From Breviolum minutum Mf 1.05b.01 (taxonomy: Eukaryota > Sar > Dinophyceae > Suessiales > Symbiodiniaceae), in assembly GCA_000507305.1 (NCBI GenBank), contig DF241091.1, positions 25,988 through 89,987 on the forward strand: DNA of 64,000 bases, in the 5' to 3' direction. This document shows positions 61,250-64,000 of this stretch, piece by piece (within the stretch, counting starts at the first letter, position 1; each line of letters begins with the position of its first letter). The notes beneath the pieces were generated by a model that saw only the letters and a program-made list of their open reading frames with translations, was not told where the DNA came from and ran no database searches. A program made the position numbers and the translations under genes.

Positions 61250-61357
61250 TACGGTTGATGGAAGAAATCCTGCACCAGTGGAAATGAATAATCTATATAC
61301 CATTATTTAGCAAGTTTTTACATCTCAGGTGGTGCATGACTTCTTCCATCAACAGTA
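61250..61357. repeat. family A element
   Basis: TACGGTTGATGGAAGAAATCCTGCACCAG ... TGGTGCATGACTTCTTCCATCAACAGTA. Confidence 0.85.
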
Positions 61358-61381
61358 TGACTCTCTTCAATAACACACACA

Positions 61382-61484
61382 CCTTGGGATACCAAACCCT
61401 TGCTAGTAACGGTGGCATATTATGAAGGCCCACAAATATCACCCACTCACCCGGTAACTGTTACTGGGGTGGGGCAGCATCCTA
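61382..61484. repeat. family H element
   Basis: TTGGGATACCAAACCCTTGCTAGTAACGGTGG ... CCGGTAACTGTTACTGGGGTGGGGCAGCATCC. Confidence 0.6.
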
Positions 61485-61790
61485 ACATACGCCATGTTTA
61501 TCATTGCAAAAACGATTGGAACATTGCTTGTATGTGCTAGAGTTCAATAAATATGCAATGGTCATCAATTGTGAATGGTCGTGATTACAGTGGCAATTTA
61601 GTACTTTCCAAAACTGGTTCGTGCACCCTTCCAGTTTCAAACGGAACATCCTCCTGAACTTAAGAATCATATCCTAGAATCACCATCGGTTCCAAGTGAC
61701 AATTTTTGTATATTAGCTCAAATTCATCCACCTGTGTCACTCTCCTGGTATTTAACCCAACTGTTTTTTGTTAAAACATCCCAACAAAAC
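61485..61790. other. no gene seen
   Basis: A Cys-rich minus frame (61482-61670) has no support. Confidence 0.35.
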
Positions 61791-61889
61791 CTAGTTGGTG
61801 GTTTCAACCCCTATGAAAACTATTAGTCAAAATGGGAAGCTTCCCCAAATAGGGGTGAAAATAAAAAATATTTGAGTTGCCACCACCCC
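61791..61889. repeat. MITE-like element, family B
   Basis: CTAGTTGGTGGTTTCAACCC ... TATTTGAGTTGCCACCACC with AGCTTCCCCAAATAGGGGTG. Confidence 0.85.
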
Positions 61890-62050
61890 AACACAACCAT
61901 TTCATCATCGTCACCTTTAACCGTAACCATCCCGTCACCACCCCTCGACTTGGAGTCGTGCCTTTCTGGTGTGATCCATGCAGAGGGAGCTTTCCACCCT
62001 TCGCGACAAGGTGGGTGCTTTCTCTTGGGGCATTGGGGCAGGTTGCCCCC
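61890..62050. other. GC-richer, coding-like on both strands
   Basis: Plus TVTIPSPPLDLESCLSGVIH (donor-like GACAAG|GTGGGT at about 62010) competes with minus GGKLPLHGSHQKGTTPSRGV (donor-like TTAAAG|GTGACG). Strand not decided. Confidence 0.3.
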
Positions 62051-62056
62051 CATTAT

Positions 62057-62168
62057 CTTAGCTGCACATAGGTCCAGGGTTATAGGGTTACAACCACCTC
62101 TTCATGTGGGAAATGGTTGGGTAACCCAGGTAACCCAAAAAATAACCCGGGACCTATGCGCAGCTGAG
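62057..62168. repeat. MITE-like element, family N
   Basis: CTTAGCTGCACATAGGTCCAGGGTTA ... TAACCCGGGACCTATGCGCAGCTGAG, about 25 bp inverted ends. One copy. Confidence 0.75.
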
Positions 62169-62212
62169 TTTTTCAGGCACCAAACTTTGACTCCATTTCA
62201 AGAGCACCCCAG

Positions 62213-62305
62213 TACACTCAAGATATGATGAAGTTATATCGAAAGGTTCAAACATACTCAACACTCTCTTGGACATCTCCCTTACAATCACAGGATAACC
62301 AACAG
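62213..62305 (+). CDS. plus gene P3, exon 1 of 2 seen
   Basis: AGCACCCCAG|TAC to AACCAACAG|GTAATT, exactly 31 codons, phase 0: YTQDMMKLYRKVQTYSTLSW TSPLQSQDNQQ. Function unknown. Confidence 0.5.
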
Positions 62306-62718
62306 GTAATTCGGATCCAAGGTCCCCAAACTATAGCGATGCGTAGGAGAAGCACCTGGCAGTTGATGCCATCGGTCAGTTGGTGGGAGATACGGAGTGC
62401 CAACGCTGAGTCAAAACATGGAAACCGCGATGTGGGAGGTAATGGGAGGTATATAGTAGATACAGTATATAGTGTATCTATATAGACTAAAAACTAAATA
62501 ATGTATCTATATAAAAGACCACATTTCAAAAAAATCAACATTGATTCCGATTTCTATCTTGGTTTTCTTGACATGATGAAGTGCATTGATAAACCAATTT
62601 TCAAAGGTTTACATGACATTTGGATCAACTAAAGTTTCCTGACCTCTTTCGTCGGTTTCTTGATCTTCCAACCATGGATCCCCCGGATCCGTGATTTTTT
62701 TTGAAAATTGGAAATCAG

Positions 62719-62913
62719 AGAGGTCGTGGGGCTGAAAGGCTTAAGCACCTACCAAAACCGGCCTTTTTCACCCTCCAAAAGTCTTTTTTCCAAGCACCGA
62801 AAAAAGTTTGGGGAGGAAGCGGCCTCCTTCCAGAGGTTTATTATGCACATCTTGTTTTTGTTTGGTTGGATTCCATTGGAGTCCATTCTGTCCAAAACTT
62901 TGTAAAATCATAG
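62719..62913 (+). CDS. plus gene P3, terminal exon
   Basis: Acceptor TTGGAAATCAG|AGA, phase 0 as required by exon 1. Frame RGRGAERLKHLPKPAFFTLQ then KSFFQAPKKVWGGSGLLPEV YYAHLVFVWLDSIGVHSVQN FVKS to TAG. Intron 413 bp. A second frame (GLKGLSTYQNRPFSPSKSLF) is also open. Function unknown. Confidence 0.5.
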   Translation, partial: RGRGAERLKHLPKPAFFTLQKSFFQAPKKVWGGSGLLPEVYYAHLVFVWLDSIGVHSVQNFVKS

Positions 62914-62931
62914 ACAAGTTGAACTGGTTGT

Positions 62932-63028
62932 TGGTTGAACCAACCCCATCTGAAAAATATGCTCGTCAACTTGGGAATCTTCCCCAAATAGGGATGAAAA
63001 TGAGAACATATTTGGAACCACCAACCTG
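62932..63028. repeat. MITE-like element, family B
   Basis: AACTGGTTGTTGGTTGAACCAACCCC ... ATATTTGGAACCACCAACC with ATCTTCCCCAAATAGGGATG. Confidence 0.75.
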
Positions 63029-63080
63029 TTAATCATTTTCATCTCCATTGTCCAAAATTCCATCACCTGGTACCTGGTGG

Positions 63081-63210
63081 ATTTCCAAATTGGGCACCTT
63101 CAATCTCGACACGCGAAAAAGCACTGGTGGCACTGTCACGATCAGAAGTGCTCCTACGGTGCACCCTCCCGAAGAATCGATTTGACCTCCAAGTATACTT
63201 CCAACTCGTC
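63081..63210 (-). CDS. candidate exon
   Basis: Minus frame SNRFFGRVHRRSTSDRDSAT then SAFSRVEIEGAQFGNPPG up to CACCAG|GTACCA, or to a stop at 63063. Acceptor likely CTTGGAG|GTCAAA (AG|G). Basic, Ser-rich. A second frame (DELEVYLEVKSILREGAP) is open in the first half. Confidence 0.4.
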
Positions 63211-63468
63211 AGATTTCCATGCATAGACTGTATTTTATAGTATTTCATATTTGTATCTCATTGATACAGGGTCAATGCATGGCGACACTGATTTTCTTGG
63301 AAATGGTTGATGTTTGTAAGATTGTGAGGTTCCAGCTCAAGTTAGGTCAACAAAACAATTTCAGAGATGCCACTTCATGTCCAGCTCGTCTAGAGCCGTA
63401 TCCCCCCGGAAATGTGTTTGATATGGCATGATTGTTTGAGAAATGATATGGCTCTTGGAGATATAGCA

Positions 63469-63512
63469 TCTATTGCATATATATACATATAACATATATT
63501 GCATATATATAT
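63469..63512. repeat. (TA)n-rich tract
   Basis: TTGCATATATATACATATAACATATATTGCATATATATATATG. Confidence 0.85.
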
Positions 63513-63737
63513 ATGTATACATATAGCATGTTGCAATCTGATGTTGAAAGGGGAATGTTTTGAACATTTGGCTGTAGTATGTTAAAAAAAAGTGCAGCAA
63601 ACATGAAGCAAACCAATACTGTGCGCAAAGATGCATTACAAAAGTACAGTACTCATATTGTAGCATTTGTTTGCCCCCACTAAGAATCTACATTTTTTCA
63701 GGATAAAAGGTTGCCCCGGGTACCAAAATAACACCTG

Positions 63738-63761
63738 ATATATATATATATATATATATTT
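63738..63761. repeat. (TA)n microsatellite
   Basis: Twelve TA units. Confidence 0.9.
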
Positions 63762-63764
63762 GCC

Positions 63765-63860
63765 CAGTGTCAAAAATGAGTGGTAATCAATCGGCCCGAA
63801 ATCCTCGAAGAACTCCGTTCTGAGCTCGTTCGGCTTCCTTGGGAAAAAACACCCCCCCGG
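63765..63860 (-). CDS. candidate exon
   Basis: Minus frame PRKPNELRTEFFEDFGPIDY HSFLTLG follows CTTCAGCCCAG| or TTTCCCAAG|. A second frame (EAERAQNGVLRGFRAD) is also open. Function unknown. Confidence 0.35.
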
Positions 63861-63912
63861 CTGGGCTGAAGCACGATGAACATGCCAGGAGTAAAGGAGC
63901 AAATGCATTAAA

Positions 63913-64000
63913 ACCCATATAGGATCCATGTATGGTATATTTACCTACATGAATCATTGATTCTTATGGGAAACTGTAGGTAAATATACAAGTAGTTCCC
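63913..64000. repeat. MITE-like element, family E, cut by the window end
   Basis: ACCCATATAGGATCCATG ... GTATATTTACCTACATG ... CTGTAGGTAAATATAC. Confidence 0.75.

Overview
This window is nuclear DNA of an intron-rich, gene-sparse unicellular eukaryote, most likely an alga. No bacterial-style gene arrangement, rRNA, tRNA or CRISPR array was seen. By eye the sequence is AT-rich, crowded with short palindromic (MITE-like) repeats and trinucleotide microsatellites, and its coding sequence is split into short exons of about 35-320 nt separated by introns of 0.1-4 kb. Many inferred acceptors have G right after AG (AG|G), one inferred donor is GC, and a sequence resembling the end of the dinoflagellate spliced leader precedes an intronless ORF at 38.2-38.8 kb. 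Together these point to a dinoflagellate, but they do not prove it.

Two genes are anchored by recognisable protein motifs, both on the minus strand. (1) A MICAL-like FAD-dependent monooxygenase spans about 39.7 kb down to at least 22.2 kb and probably 16.3 kb. The Rossmann FAD motif lies at 39.04-39.13 kb, then come exons at 37.9, 37.35, 35.2, 27.3, 26.3, 23.7, 22.55 kb and the GD-LxEPFWPxG exon at 22.2 kb, in the right order and with matching phases at most joins I could test. (2) A PARP-type ADP-ribosyltransferase catalytic domain is split between exons at 9.29-9.37 kb and 6.98-7.03 kb, whose phases also match. An intronless 163-aa cysteine-rich membrane-protein ORF (38.2-38.7 kb) sits inside an intron of the MICAL-like gene. 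An EF-hand exon lies at 47.7 kb, a weak EPSP-synthase-like exon at 5.3 kb and a weak glycosyltransferase-like exon at 46.5 kb.

Three plus-strand exon chains with compatible phases but unknown function lie at 50.8-51.7, 59.4-60.4 and 62.2-62.9 kb. Many further single exons are listed from splice signals plus an open frame only. In this sequence such open frames also arise by chance, so those entries have low confidence and some are surely wrong.

Repeats: about a dozen short inverted-repeat families, here named A to P, most 80-120 bp. Family A (ends TACTGTTGATGGAAGAAATC) has about 14 copies, family B (GTTGGTGGTT...AACCACCACC) about 9, family C (CCCTGAAACTAACA...) about 13. Several touch exon ends or fill small introns. 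Microsatellites are mainly (AAC/GTT)n, (GAT/ATC)n and (TA)n.
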